Source of the DNA: Natronohydrobacter thiooxidans
GTDB taxonomy: Bacteria > Pseudomonadota > Alphaproteobacteria > Rhodobacterales > Rhodobacteraceae
Length of the DNA: 36,766 nucleotides
NCBI RefSeq assembly: GCF_001884735.1
Contig: NZ_MJAP01000006.1
Coordinates: forward strand, 1-36,766
Direction: 5' to 3'
Notes under the pieces: model-generated
Databases searched by the model: none
Seen by the model: the letters and a program-made list of their open reading frames with translations, nothing else
Told to the model about the DNA's origin: nothing
Translations under genes and position numbers: made by a program
Shown here: one piece after another, positions 16,847-24,740 of the stretch
Numbering within the stretch: the stretch's first letter is position 1
How the letters are laid out: every line of letters begins with the position of its first letter

Positions 16847-17344
16847 ATGTCCAGAGATACATCCGAATGGTCGCGCCGGGCCGTAATTGCCTTGGCGGGG
16901 GCAGTGGCGGCAACGGGACCCGGCGCCGCATCGGCGCAAGACGTCGGCAGGGGCAACGCAAAGGTTGTTGACGGGGTGCTTGCCTATCTCGGCGTGGTGC
17001 CCGCCGAAATTGTCCGGGGCTTTCCGCGTGGCCATCCAGAGGGGGCGATGCATGGCGGCGTGCCCCGGGGCAGGCATCTGTGTCATCTGGTGCTGGCATT
17101 GTTCGACGCGATCACGGGCGAGCGGATCGAGGCGAACCGGGTGTCGGTGGCCGTCGCGGGTATTGGTCATGTCGGGATGACTCGGCTTGATCTCGATCCG
17201 ATGACAATTGCGGATACGGTGACCTGGGGAGCTTTCGTCAGGCTGCCCGGGCGGGGCCTCTACGACCTGACTTTCTCGGTCTGGGTTGCCGACCGCACAG
17301 CGGCCATTGTCTTGCCTTTCCGCTATGCGCATCCTGCGGGCTGA
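16847..17344 (+). CDS. Tat-exported protein of unknown function
   Basis: This 165-aa protein is preceded by an excellent GGAGGG site. It has a twin-arginine type signal (SRRAVIALAGAVAATG, cleavage near ASA-Q). The mature part is beta-rich with HPEGAMHGGVPRGRHLCHLV (several His plus one Cys) and a C-terminal GLYDLTFSVWV...FRYAHP, resembling an immunoglobulin-like periplasmic domain. The His-rich start of the mature protein could bind metal. No named family is recognised. Confidence 0.65.
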   Translation: MSRDTSEWSRRAVIALAGAVAATGPGAASAQDVGRGNAKVVDGVLAYLGVVPAEIVRGFPRGHPEGAMHGGVPRGRHLCHLVLALFDAITGERIEANRVSVAVAGIGHVGMTRLDLDPMTIADTVTWGAFVRLPGRGLYDLTFSVWVADRTAAIVLPFRYAHPAG

Positions 17345-17380
17345 CTGGCCCCTTGTCGGCCATGACAGGAGAGGCGCGCG

Positions 17381-17393
17381 CTTGCAATGCAAG
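17381..17393. repeat. 13-bp palindrome between convergent genes
   Basis: CTTGCA-A-TGCAAG lies in the 63-base gap between the convergent exported-protein and AI-2E-type genes. It may be a weak bidirectional hairpin. There is no T-tract, so it is not called a terminator. Confidence 0.3.
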
Positions 17394-17407
17394 GATCCGC
17401 TGCGCCA

Positions 17408-18466
17408 TTATTGCTGACCATTGGCCGCTCCGACCTCGGACGCTGCAGTCGACGGGGTCAGGAGGCGTGCGATCCAGCATGTTTCATGAAACCGATGGCA
17501 CACGGTCACGACGGCGATTGACAGGGGCACGCCAATGAACGCACCGGGAATGCCCCAGACCAGGCCCCAGAAGAAGATCGATGTAATGACAACGAATGGC
17601 GACATGGCCAGGGCGCGGCCTTCCAGGCGCGGATCGAGAAAGTTCCCGATCGTGAACTGGATAAGGGCCATGCCAGCCAGAACCAGCATCGGCATCTGCC
17701 AGCTATCGAACTGCACGAAGGAAAAGAGTACCGGCGGAATGACTGCCGCAATCGAGCCGATGATCGGGAAGAAGTTCAGGGCGCACGCGAGCGCGCCCCA
17801 GACGACGGGCAGTTCCAGGCCGACCAGAAGTGCAAACAGCCATGTCAGAATGCCGGTCAACACGCTCACGAGGCAGCGCACAAACATGTAGCGCCGGAAC
17901 TTCCATCCGATTTCCTTCATGGCCGACAATAGCCGCGCTGCCGCGTCGTCGCCAAGCGCGTAGGGAAGCCGTTCCCGGACATCGACGACCTCTAGCAGAC
18001 CCATCGCCAGAAAGATCACGGTAAGAGCGAGGAACCCGGCGATGGCGTTGATCCTTGCTGCGGCACCCTGCAGCATACCGAACAGCCAGGCGGGCCGGAA
18101 CTGCTCGGCCAGCGCAGGCCCAAGAGCTATTCCCAAGCTCTCCAACCACTCCCCCACGGCAAGATAGACCTCCTGCATGCGCAGGGCGTAGGGGGCAAGT
18201 CCGACGGTGATGATGTTGATTCCGTATCCGATGAAGAGGAGCAATCCGGCTGCCGCCGCAACCAGCAGCAGGACCGAGACCAGAACCGCGACCCCTGCCG
18301 ACGCGCGCCTTTCGAGTTTGCGGTGCAACGGCCAGACGAGTGCCATGAGAAACAGCGCGAAGGCTATGGGGACGGCGAGCACCTGCAACCAGTGCAGCGC
18401 CGCGACCCCGAGAATGATCGCAATCAGCCAGGAGGCAGTTGGTCGGGGCGACAATTCTGTCCGCAT
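17408..18466 (-). CDS. AI-2E family transporter (PerM/YdiK/TqsA-type)
   Basis: This 352-aa membrane protein has about seven or eight hydrophobic segments and the family's conserved C-terminal block (LNFFPIIGSIAAVIPP, then LDPRLEGRALAMSP, and WGIPGAFIGVPL). Members export small molecules or act as Na+/H+ antiporters. The name derives from autoinducer-2 exporters, but no AI-2 link is implied. The start at MRTEL is preferred over a Met 57 bases upstream because AGGAAGAG precedes it at the right distance. It is monocistronic as far as can be seen. Confidence 0.88.
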   Translation of the reverse strand: MRTELSPRPTASWLIAIILGVAALHWLQVLAVPIAFALFLMALVWPLHRKLERRASAGVAVLVSVLLLVAAAAGLLLFIGYGINIITVGLAPYALRMQEVYLAVGEWLESLGIALGPALAEQFRPAWLFGMLQGAAARINAIAGFLALTVIFLAMGLLEVVDVRERLPYALGDDAAARLLSAMKEIGWKFRRYMFVRCLVSVLTGILTWLFALLVGLELPVVWGALACALNFFPIIGSIAAVIPPVLFSFVQFDSWQMPMLVLAGMALIQFTIGNFLDPRLEGRALAMSPFVVITSIFFWGLVWGIPGAFIGVPLSIAVVTVCHRFHETCWIARLLTPSTAASEVGAANGQQ

Positions 18467-18659
18467 GGCGACTCTTCCTGTGCTATTCGCGAATCTCGGG
18501 CGAGTTGCTGGCCTTTGCGGCAATGACCATCAGGCCCGCCAAGCGCGCCAGCCCGCAAGGACTACTCGGGTACGGTTCAAGCACAATCTACCTCACGCGG
18601 CTTGGAGCCTGCAATGGTCGCAACGAGTGATTGATCCGCAATCTGTGGCGGGACCGGCG

Positions 18660-19213
18660 CTACTTCTGGACATTGCGCGCCTGCGCGACCAGTTCCTGTA
18701 GTTGGTCTGCGTCCACAAGCCCCGGTACAAGAACGTCGCCGATCACAAAGGACGGCGTGCCGCCGAAACTGAGCGCCTGAGTCAGCCGCATGGAGGTGGC
18801 GATATGTGCCTCGATTTCCGGGGCGGCCATGTCACGCCGAAGTTGATCGGTGTTGATCCCGATCTCCGCGGCGATCTGTAGTACCGAGGCTTCCTCCGCC
18901 CCTTCGTCCATGCCCATGAGCGCAAAGTGGAATTCCTCGTACCTAGCCTGTTCGCGCGCGGCGAGGGCGACGCGGGCGGCAAAGACGGAACCCTCGCCGA
19001 GGATCGGCCATTCCCGCGCCACGAGGCGGACATTCGGGTCGGCTTCGAGCAGTCCTCGATTTCGGGCTTCGCCCGGCGGCGGTAGGGGCAGTTGTAGTCG
19101 AAGACCGCGATGAACACGTGTTGGTCGCAACAACCCACTGCCGAACCGTCATGCATTTCGCCCTCAGGATGATCCCTTGGATGCGCGCGCGCCAACATCG
19201 CCGCCGACTGCAC
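18660..19213 (-). pseudogene. DsbA-family thiol:disulfide oxidoreductase, active site lost and frameshifted
   Basis: The region around the active site reads FDYNCPYRRRAKPEIED. The second Cys of the expected CPYC is Arg (a TGC to CGC change). About 45 bases on the frame shifts, and the rest of a DsbA-like protein continues: LLEADPNVRLVAREWPILG, then FHFALMGMDEG, and the cis-Pro motif GGTPSFVIGD. The sequence N-terminal to the active site is degenerate and lacks a signal peptide. Intact homologues are periplasmic ScsC/DsbA-type proteins that often accompany copper genes. The combination of a substitution and a frameshift argues for genuine decay here. Confidence 0.75.
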
Positions 19214-19219
19214 ACCGAG

Positions 19220-19342
19220 TTAGACCGAAATCCCCTCGGCATAGGCATGGTTCCATTGGTCGTGCGCTTGGGCAGTTCCGGTGATGGCGAATGCCCATGC
19301 CATACCCGCCGCGGTTGAAAGAAGAATGTGTGATGGCCTCAT
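19220..19342 (-). CDS. truncated exported peptide (40 aa; signal peptide remnant)
   Basis: It starts MRPSHILLSTAAGMAWAF, has a good Sec signal ending AQA, and then only about 15 residues (HDQWNHAYAEG...) before the stop. It is either a tiny secreted peptide or, more likely, the 5' end of a gene whose remainder was lost when the adjacent DsbA gene decayed. It lies between the ferric-reductase-like gene and the DsbA pseudogene in the same direction. Confidence 0.35.
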   Translation of the reverse strand: MRPSHILLSTAAGMAWAFAITGTAQAHDQWNHAYAEGISV

Positions 19343-19430
19343 GTCTGAACCTTTCGATGCCGCGCGGGGCGGAACGGAGAAAGTTCTGGTGTCGTCTCGG
19401 AGTTTTGACGGCGCAAATGGACATGGTGCA

Positions 19431-20147
19431 TCAGACGAGTTCCCTTCGCGCCCGGCCCCGTATCGTGGCGAGGAAGGCGGCGGCCCGGAGCGCGACAATC
19501 GCGAGAACCAGAAAGGCGAAAGGAAGCTGCAACCGGTTGGCACTGGGCGTCGCCCGATGAAAGCTGGTGAAATGCGCATAGAGGAAGTATGCGGTATGCA
19601 CCACGACCAGCGCCCAGAAGACCAGCGCGGACATCTGGACAGTCTTCCAGGAGGTCGCGCCAAGGTATCGCACGGCCCGGTCACTGGATGTGAGCATCAG
19701 GAGAAAACCGATACCGAGTGCGAGAATGCCGATGGTATTGGATAGCCCGAAGCCATGCTGCAGCATCACGTAGTTAAGATCGACCGGATGGAACTCGAAC
19801 CCGAACAGGCGGAAGAAATCCCACTCGACCCAACCATCGAGGATGATGCCCGTGTGTGCCGTGGCGAGAAGGACTGCGTAGATACCCAGCTCCCGCCGCC
19901 AGGGGAGCCATTTCGCGGTCGGGCGGACAAGGCGGGACATCGCGCCGATGCTCATCGTCATGGCAAGCAGCACGATGGCGGCATCACCGAAGGCGCGGTT
20001 CCACCTGTGCATCGGGCTCCAGTCTCCATGCACGGTCGCAAAAGCGTAAACCAGCGCTGCGGAAATGATGATAACCACGGTGTGACGGATCAGGGTTGGC
20101 CGTTTCGATCTAGACGGCGTCAAGGTTGTGTCTGCGACTGTCGCCAT
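19431..20147 (-). CDS. ferric reductase-like transmembrane protein
   Basis: This 238-aa protein has about six hydrophobic helices and paired His in helices (LLATAHTGIIL, FWALVVVHTAYFLYAHF), matching the b-type heme-binding membrane domain of MsrQ/YedZ and ferric reductases. No flavin or NAD domain is attached, so it needs an electron partner. Within the copper operon it might pass electrons for metal reduction or for repair of oxidised periplasmic Met. No MsrP gene is present here. The ATG overlaps the preceding gene by 38 bases. Confidence 0.8.
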   Translation of the reverse strand: MATVADTTLTPSRSKRPTLIRHTVVIIISAALVYAFATVHGDWSPMHRWNRAFGDAAIVLLAMTMSIGAMSRLVRPTAKWLPWRRELGIYAVLLATAHTGIILDGWVEWDFFRLFGFEFHPVDLNYVMLQHGFGLSNTIGILALGIGFLLMLTSSDRAVRYLGATSWKTVQMSALVFWALVVVHTAYFLYAHFTSFHRATPSANRLQLPFAFLVLAIVALRAAAFLATIRGRARRELV

Positions 20148-20607
20148 GTCGGGCCTCGTTTTGCAGGTTTGTCTGAAAGTTGTGAAATGAGCGCCATCTG
20201 CGCCATCTGCGCCATATGGCGACGCTCAGGAGCGCGATCCCTCCGATGGCAATGAAGGGGCGCATCGGGTCGAACCAAAGCATCAATGCCTCGCCGCCAA
20301 AGATCAGCATGAGGATCTTGTTGCAGGTGGGGCAGGCGATGCCGAAAAAGCCCGCAGCTCCTCCTACGCTGGCCCGCCGAAGGCCACAGGCGTTTGGTAG
20401 TGCGACAAAGGCACCGCTCAGAAGCGCAAGAAGCACGAGCGCCGGGAATTCCCACGCCCCGACAGGTGTCATTCGAACGAAGAACGGGTTGGCCCAGACA
20501 GCGGATACAGTTCCCAGCATGACAAAGGTCAGCATGGTTCCAATCCAGCCGCGCAGGAAGGGATGCAAGTCTTGCAGCCATGAGCGGACCGATCGATCAT
20601 TGAACAT
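20110..20607 (-). CDS. membrane protein with conserved CPTCNK motif
   Basis: This 165-aa protein has about four hydrophobic segments. Two features stand out: a Cys in PNACGLRRAS and a CPTCNK motif just before a helix (GIACPTCNKILMLIFGG). A CxxC at a membrane interface suggests redox or metal handling. I do not recognise a named family. It follows the YtkA-like gene by 9 bases, has GAGGAAGTG before its start, and its end overlaps the ferric-reductase-like gene. Confidence 0.7.
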   Translation of the reverse strand: MFNDRSVRSWLQDLHPFLRGWIGTMLTFVMLGTVSAVWANPFFVRMTPVGAWEFPALVLLALLSGAFVALPNACGLRRASVGGAAGFFGIACPTCNKILMLIFGGEALMLWFDPMRPFIAIGGIALLSVAIWRRWRRWRSFHNFQTNLQNEARHGDSRRHNLDAV

Positions 20608-20616
20608 GTCACTTCC

Positions 20617-21045
20617 TCATCGTGCGATCTGGTCCAGATGGACAGTTTCGTTGTCGAAGACGATCCGGAAGCGCCATTGCCCGCCCATGGAAAAACGGCC
20701 CCGTCCTTTCCATGTGCCGTCAGCGTGACGCATCATCTGAACCGGAGTGCGCCCCATACTGTGGCCCACCATGGCCATCGAGACATTCGGCTCGATAAGT
20801 GTTGCCTCGATGCTTCCATCGACGCTGTTGAACTTCGCGCTGATCTCGAAGCCGCTGTTCTCGGCGTCTGTGATATCAATCACCAGTTTTCCGCCAGCGA
20901 GGTGGAATGTCGCAGGCGTTTCGGTGCCAGCATTCGAAGATGCCGGGGCCTGATTGTTCAGGAAACCAAAGTAAAGCGCTGCCCCGACGGAAAGGGCCAA
21001 CAACAGCATCGGGATGGCGGTGACGAGGATGCGTTTCTCCCTCAT
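20617..21045 (-). CDS. membrane-anchored YtkA/FixH-like protein
   Basis: This 142-aa protein has an N-terminal anchor (ILVTAIPMLLLALSVGAAL) and a beta-sandwich-like periplasmic domain with SMAMVGHSMGRTPVQMM and GRGRFSMGGQWRFRI. The latter resembles YtkA-like domains, which have a copper-protein-like fold. The Met/His-containing loop could be a Cu site. It begins 4 bases after the LD-transpeptidase stop, so it is co-transcribed. Confidence 0.72.
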   Translation of the reverse strand: MREKRILVTAIPMLLLALSVGAALYFGFLNNQAPASSNAGTETPATFHLAGGKLVIDITDAENSGFEISAKFNSVDGSIEATLIEPNVSMAMVGHSMGRTPVQMMRHADGTWKGRGRFSMGGQWRFRIVFDNETVHLDQIAR

Positions 21046-21049
21046 GGCT

Positions 21050-21643
21050 TCAAATCACCACGACCTGGGTGCCTATACGCACCAGATCATAGAGCTGCTC
21101 GACATGGTGATTGAACAGACCAAAACACCCGTTCGAGGCGCGGCGGCCAATCTTGGCGGGATTGTCGATCCCGTGGATGCGGTAGTATTGCCATGACAGG
21201 TTCAGCGCGCGGGTTCCCAAGGGGTTGTCGGGTCCGGGGTGGACAATGGCAGGCAGCGTCGGATCCCGTTCACGCATGCTGGGGGTCGGGATCCAGGTCG
21301 GCTCCCGGCGTTTCAGCACGATTTCGGTGCGCCCTCGGCGCGTGAACTCCTCGGTCATCGGGACCGAGCACGGATAGGCCAGATAGGTGTTCCCGTCCTC
21401 GGACCAGTAATGGACGGCGCGAGAGGCGCTGTCGCAGATAATGGCCCCATGTCGCAGGTTGTCGAAGTGATCGCGCCATTCGACAGTCCTGAAGGCCATC
21501 GTGTTCCGGCGCACATGTGCGGCGGCATCTGTTTCGATCTCGCCTACAAAGCTTTGGGCCAGAGAGGAGGTGGCGGGCAGCGAAGCAAGCCCCCCTCCTG
21601 CCAATGCAAGGATTTGGCGGCGATTGAGATTTGCGTTCCTCAT
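21050..21643 (-). CDS. Tat-exported LD-transpeptidase (YkuD domain)
   Basis: This 197-aa periplasmic enzyme should form 3-3 peptidoglycan cross-links or attach proteins to the wall. It has a twin-arginine signal (NRRQILALAGG, cleavage near SLA-Q). The YkuD catalytic residues are H157-G158 and, in ASNGC, C173 (usual form SHGC). It lies between a cytochrome c and a YtkA-like gene in a copper operon, with GGAAAGGAG before its start. Copper has been reported to inhibit E. coli LD-transpeptidases, so a dedicated enzyme here may be a copper-tolerant version. That link is inference. Tat export is unusual for this family and could mean folding before export. Confidence 0.88.
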   Translation of the reverse strand: MRNANLNRRQILALAGGGLASLPATSSLAQSFVGEIETDAAAHVRRNTMAFRTVEWRDHFDNLRHGAIICDSASRAVHYWSEDGNTYLAYPCSVPMTEEFTRRGRTEIVLKRREPTWIPTPSMRERDPTLPAIVHPGPDNPLGTRALNLSWQYYRIHGIDNPAKIGRRASNGCFGLFNHHVEQLYDLVRIGTQVVVI

Positions 21644-21702
21644 CGTATTGCTCCTTTCCAGGTTTGTTATCTGGGTGCTGGATCAGGTTCTTCGTTTCGG
21701 GT

Positions 21703-22164
21703 TCAGTCGATTCCGTTCGCGCGTTGGAGCGCGCGGATATAGGCAATAATGGTGGTCACGTCGGCGCGGGTGAGGCCTTCGATCGGAGGCATGTTGCCGA
21801 AACGCCAGTGATGGGCGCGGACCCCATTGCGGACGGCAATCTGGAAGGCTTCGTCTGCGTGATGACCAGGCCGGTAGATCGGATGCACCAGCGGGGGTGC
21901 CATGCCGTCCTGGCCAGCGGCATTTGTTCCGTGGCACGCTGCGCAATAGGCATTGAACGCGCGTTCGCCCATTGCCTCTGCGTTGGAAAAGCTGTCCGGA
22001 ACAGTGACATCCACCATTGGCGGTGGTGCAAGCCCGGCAGGCAGATCCGGCAAATCGGCAACGGATAGCACTGTTTCGCCCTGATCGTTCCGGACGGACC
22101 AGGCGATGACGACCAATGCAGCGAAGATGAGCGCCAGGCTCAGGTGAAAGCGCGATGGCTTCAT
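21703..22164 (-). CDS. membrane-anchored mono-heme cytochrome c
   Basis: This 153-aa protein has an uncleaved-looking N-terminal anchor (LSLALIFAALVVIAWSV), a single heme-binding CAACH at 74-78, and a likely axial Met at M125 in GNMPP. The fold is a class I cytochrome c of the cbb3-type/CccA group. It follows the multicopper oxidase and probably acts as its electron donor or acceptor. AAGGAAAAC precedes the start. Confidence 0.9.
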   Translation of the reverse strand: MKPSRFHLSLALIFAALVVIAWSVRNDQGETVLSVADLPDLPAGLAPPPMVDVTVPDSFSNAEAMGERAFNAYCAACHGTNAAGQDGMAPPLVHPIYRPGHHADEAFQIAVRNGVRAHHWRFGNMPPIEGLTRADVTTIIAYIRALQRANGID

Positions 22165-22235
22165 GAGTGTTTTCCTTGCGGGATATGGTCCGGGCAGCGC
22201 AGCGCGGAGCGCGACACCCGGACCACCGCGACAGA

Positions 22236-23693
22236 TCAGGCCGAGACGACCAGTTCGGTCATCATGCCTGTGATAAGATGCGGCATGTGATGGCAGTGCA
22301 GCATCCAGCGCGCCGCTTCGCCCGCGTCAAAGGCGATGGTGACCATCGACATGGGCGGAATATGCACGGTGTCACGCAAGGCACCATTGATCCGTCTTGG
22401 CGTGCCGATGTTGTGGCCACCGACTCCCACGACCTGAAACACGTGTCCGTGCAGATGCATCGGATGCGCCATCATCGACATGTTGTGGAACATCAGCTCG
22501 ACGCGTTGGCCTGAACGCGCCTGAATTGGCACATGCTCGCCCCAGACCCGGTCGTTGATCGTCCAGCGATAGGGTGACATGGTGCCGCCCAGCATGACCA
22601 TTTCACTGCTGGCAACGGCGCGCTCGGGCAGCGCCGTTGCGTTTTGCAGGCTGGCTTCCTGGGCTAGGTCATAGTCGAATGCCGATACCGCCGCGTCGCC
22701 AAGTTCGGGGACGCGCGACACTTGAGCGCCTGCAGTCGCCAAGATGATCCCGGTCCGTTCCCGTTCGCCCTCGCGCAGGGCGAGGATCGGCCAGGCGCCT
22801 TCGCCTGCGGGCAGGTCCAGCTCGATATCCAGCCGCTGTCCCATGGCAAAGCCGAAGCGCCGACCGGACAGCGGCACGACCGCGTGGCCATCGACGGCCA
22901 CCAGCCGCCCCTCGATGGCGCCTGTGTCTATCCAGAACACAGTTGCTGAAGCGGCATTGATGATCCGCAGCTTCACCCGGCCACCGCGCTCGACCCTGAC
23001 GACTTCGGGGTCAGCGAGCGTGCGGTCATTGGCAAGATAGGCATCGAAATCGATGTCGTTGAGGTCCATTTCCATGCCGTTCATCCCGGCCATGCCGCCA
23101 TGGTCCATCGCCCCGTGACCCATCGCGCCGTGATCCATGGCCCCATGCCCCGGTCCATGCTCGATATTTGCCATCAGATCGTCGGGCGAGGCGAAGGCGA
23201 AATCCTGCAGGATCATCACCACCTCCTGCCGGTCGGCGGTGATATCGGCCTGGGAACGCACGATCAGCGGAGCGGCCAGAAGCTGCATTTCCTGCACCGG
23301 GAAATGGCTGTGCATCCAGTGGGTGCCCGCCAGCGGCGCGAAGTCGTAGTCACGCGTCTCGCCCGGACGCAGCGCAGGCATCGGCGCGTCGGGCACGCCG
23401 TCCTGATCGTTGGGCGGGATCTGGCCGTGCCAATGGATCATGGTGTCCTGATTGAGCGCGTTGGTCAGCGTGACGCGGAAACGCTCACCAGGATCAAGGA
23501 TCAGCCCTTGCCCGCCCGCGGCATTCTCCAGCCCGAAGGCGGTGGCAGCGCGGCCATTGATGTCCAGCGTGCGAGTGCCGACGGTGAGGCTGTGGCGAGT
23601 TGCGCCGGCTATGGACAGTTGCGGGAGGGAGACCGCCGCAAGGGTGGCGGAAGTGGTCGCCAGAAAACGACGACGCGAGATCGGGAAAGTCAT
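22236..23693 (-). CDS. Tat-exported multicopper oxidase (CueO/CopA-type cuproxidase)
   Basis: This 485-aa periplasmic blue copper oxidase probably oxidises Cu+ to the less toxic Cu2+ while reducing O2 to water. It has the twin-arginine signal SRRRFLATTSA. All four copper-ligand blocks are present: HWHG (87-90), HWMHSH (125-130), HPMHLHGH (410-417) and HCHHMPH...GMM (466-478). Residues 178-209 form a Met/His-rich insertion (repeated DHGAMGHGAM-like units), comparable to the Met-rich loop that gates Cu+ in CueO. It is the second gene of the minus-strand copper operon, 75 bases after the Cys-rich protein. AGGAG precedes the start. Confidence 0.95.
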   Translation of the reverse strand: MTFPISRRRFLATTSATLAAVSLPQLSIAGATRHSLTVGTRTLDINGRAATAFGLENAAGGQGLILDPGERFRVTLTNALNQDTMIHWHGQIPPNDQDGVPDAPMPALRPGETRDYDFAPLAGTHWMHSHFPVQEMQLLAAPLIVRSQADITADRQEVVMILQDFAFASPDDLMANIEHGPGHGAMDHGAMGHGAMDHGGMAGMNGMEMDLNDIDFDAYLANDRTLADPEVVRVERGGRVKLRIINAASATVFWIDTGAIEGRLVAVDGHAVVPLSGRRFGFAMGQRLDIELDLPAGEGAWPILALREGERERTGIILATAGAQVSRVPELGDAAVSAFDYDLAQEASLQNATALPERAVASSEMVMLGGTMSPYRWTINDRVWGEHVPIQARSGQRVELMFHNMSMMAHPMHLHGHVFQVVGVGGHNIGTPRRINGALRDTVHIPPMSMVTIAFDAGEAARWMLHCHHMPHLITGMMTELVVSA

Positions 23694-23768
23694 GGGATAT
23701 GCTCCTGTTTGCCGACGGAATTGTCAGCGATCATGTGCACCGGCAGACATGCCGGACGTTCTATGATG

Positions 23769-24143
23769 TCAGGAGCGAGGTTTGGGCGGTCTGAGATGCG
23801 GAGTCGTGCTCAGCCCGGTCGGGACCTGTTCATTGAGGGCGTGATGCAGGGATACGCCAACGGCAAAATCCATGCGTGGATGTTGCAGGAGCGCCTGCAA
23901 CGATGACACACAGGGCAAGATGCACATGCCACAATTGGCGTCCGGAGCGTGCCCCATGCCATTGCTGTCAAAACAGCAATCTTTGCGCTCTGCATCTGCT
24001 TCATCATACTGCAACAGCACATCCGCGTGATCTGAATGCATTTCTGTTGCGTGGGCCTGCAGCGTGGGCGCCAGCGCCAGAACAGCGACAAGTATCGCTG
24101 CGAGTAAAGAACGTATGACGTTGCTGGCAAGAAACCGATGCAT
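23769..24143 (-). CDS. small exported Cys/His-rich protein
   Basis: This 124-aa product has a Sec signal (LLAAILVAVLALAPTLQAHA) and a mature part rich in potential metal ligands: EMHSDHAD, DCCFDSNGMGH, and NCGMCILPC. It ends in HLRPPKP. The arrangement resembles DUF2946-like small proteins that accompany copper genes. It is the first gene of the minus-strand operon and reads divergently from the copper/FNR promoter region. Its own Shine-Dalgarno sequence is weak. A periplasmic copper-binding role is likely but unproven. Confidence 0.7.
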   Translation of the reverse strand: MHRFLASNVIRSLLAAILVAVLALAPTLQAHATEMHSDHADVLLQYDEADAERKDCCFDSNGMGHAPDANCGMCILPCVSSLQALLQHPRMDFAVGVSLHHALNEQVPTGLSTTPHLRPPKPRS

Positions 24144-24229
24144 GGTATCATGCTAAGCGCAAAATTAGTCGTCGTCCAGCCGCAGCATTCGCCAGGGTTT
24201 CAACAAAACCGTGAGCGAGAAACTAGGTC

Positions 24230-24260
24230 TTTACCCTCCAACGGCTGGAAAGTTTAGAAA
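24230..24260 (+). promoter_or_regulatory. CueR-type (MerR-family) copper promoter
   Basis: The -35-like TTTACC (24230-24235) and the -10-like TAGAAA (24255-24260) are separated by 19 bases, the over-long spacer typical of MerR-family promoters. Inside lies the dyad ACCCTCCA-N5-TGGAAAGT (24233-24253). Its arms, position and flanking TT closely match the E. coli copA promoter recognised by CueR. It should drive the plus-strand gene at 24354. No cueR gene is in the window. Confidence 0.65.
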
Positions 24261-24285
24261 TGAACCTACAGGGTAGCGCGTTAGT

Positions 24286-24299
24286 TTGATTTGCATCAA
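24286..24299. promoter_or_regulatory. perfect FNR box
   Basis: TTGATTTGCATCAA is an exact match to the FNR consensus TTGAT-N4-ATCAA. It lies 26 bases downstream of the CueR-type -10 and 55 bases upstream of the gene at 24354. It could act as an oxygen-responsive activator site for a second promoter, or as a repressor of the copper promoter, since it overlaps the early transcribed region. Confidence 0.65.
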
Positions 24300-24353
24300 T
24301 GCGCGACATAACTGAGAAGAATAAGCGTTGCTTAGTGACCTGGACGGGACAAT

Positions 24354-24740
24354 ATGATTGCTGCTCGGCACAACAGGAGATCAGGAGCAAGAAGCTGGCG
24401 CTTGCTGAGCTGGCTTGTGGTTCCGGTTGTCCTGCTGGCACTCGGGCTCTCTGGTATCCCGGTGGCGGATACGCATTCTGTCCAAGATAGCTCCGAGCAT
24501 AGCCTGTCCCTCGCGATGCCCGGTGTCGCGGCTGACAATGCGGCCTGCTCCGATGAGTTCGAAACTGCACATGGAAGCGGCTCGTGCGTCCATGTTGGTC
24601 CTTGCACAGCCTCTCTGACCGCGAATGCTACGATGCCTGCCCTCGAGGCATTGCCCGTTGCTCGTTTGGGCCTGAGCCAAATCGTCCTTCATTCCGGCAT
24701 CAATACAATGCCTGCAGGACATCCCCCGAAAGCGGGCTGA
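24354..24740 (+). CDS. small membrane-anchored Cys/His protein (DUF2946-like)
   Basis: This 128-aa protein has an N-terminal transmembrane segment (LLSWLVVPVVLLALGLSGIPV). Its periplasmic part holds ACSDEF...HGSGSCVHVGPC (three Cys and two His in about 25 residues) and ends in GHPPKAG. It is the first plus-strand gene after the CueR-type promoter, so it is expected to be copper-induced. The Shine-Dalgarno sequence is weak (GGGA). It resembles the divergent neighbour at 23769-24143 in layout, suggesting a small family of copper-responsive periplasmic peptides. Confidence 0.62.
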   Translation: MIAARHNRRSGARSWRLLSWLVVPVVLLALGLSGIPVADTHSVQDSSEHSLSLAMPGVAADNAACSDEFETAHGSGSCVHVGPCTASLTANATMPALEALPVARLGLSQIVLHSGINTMPAGHPPKAG

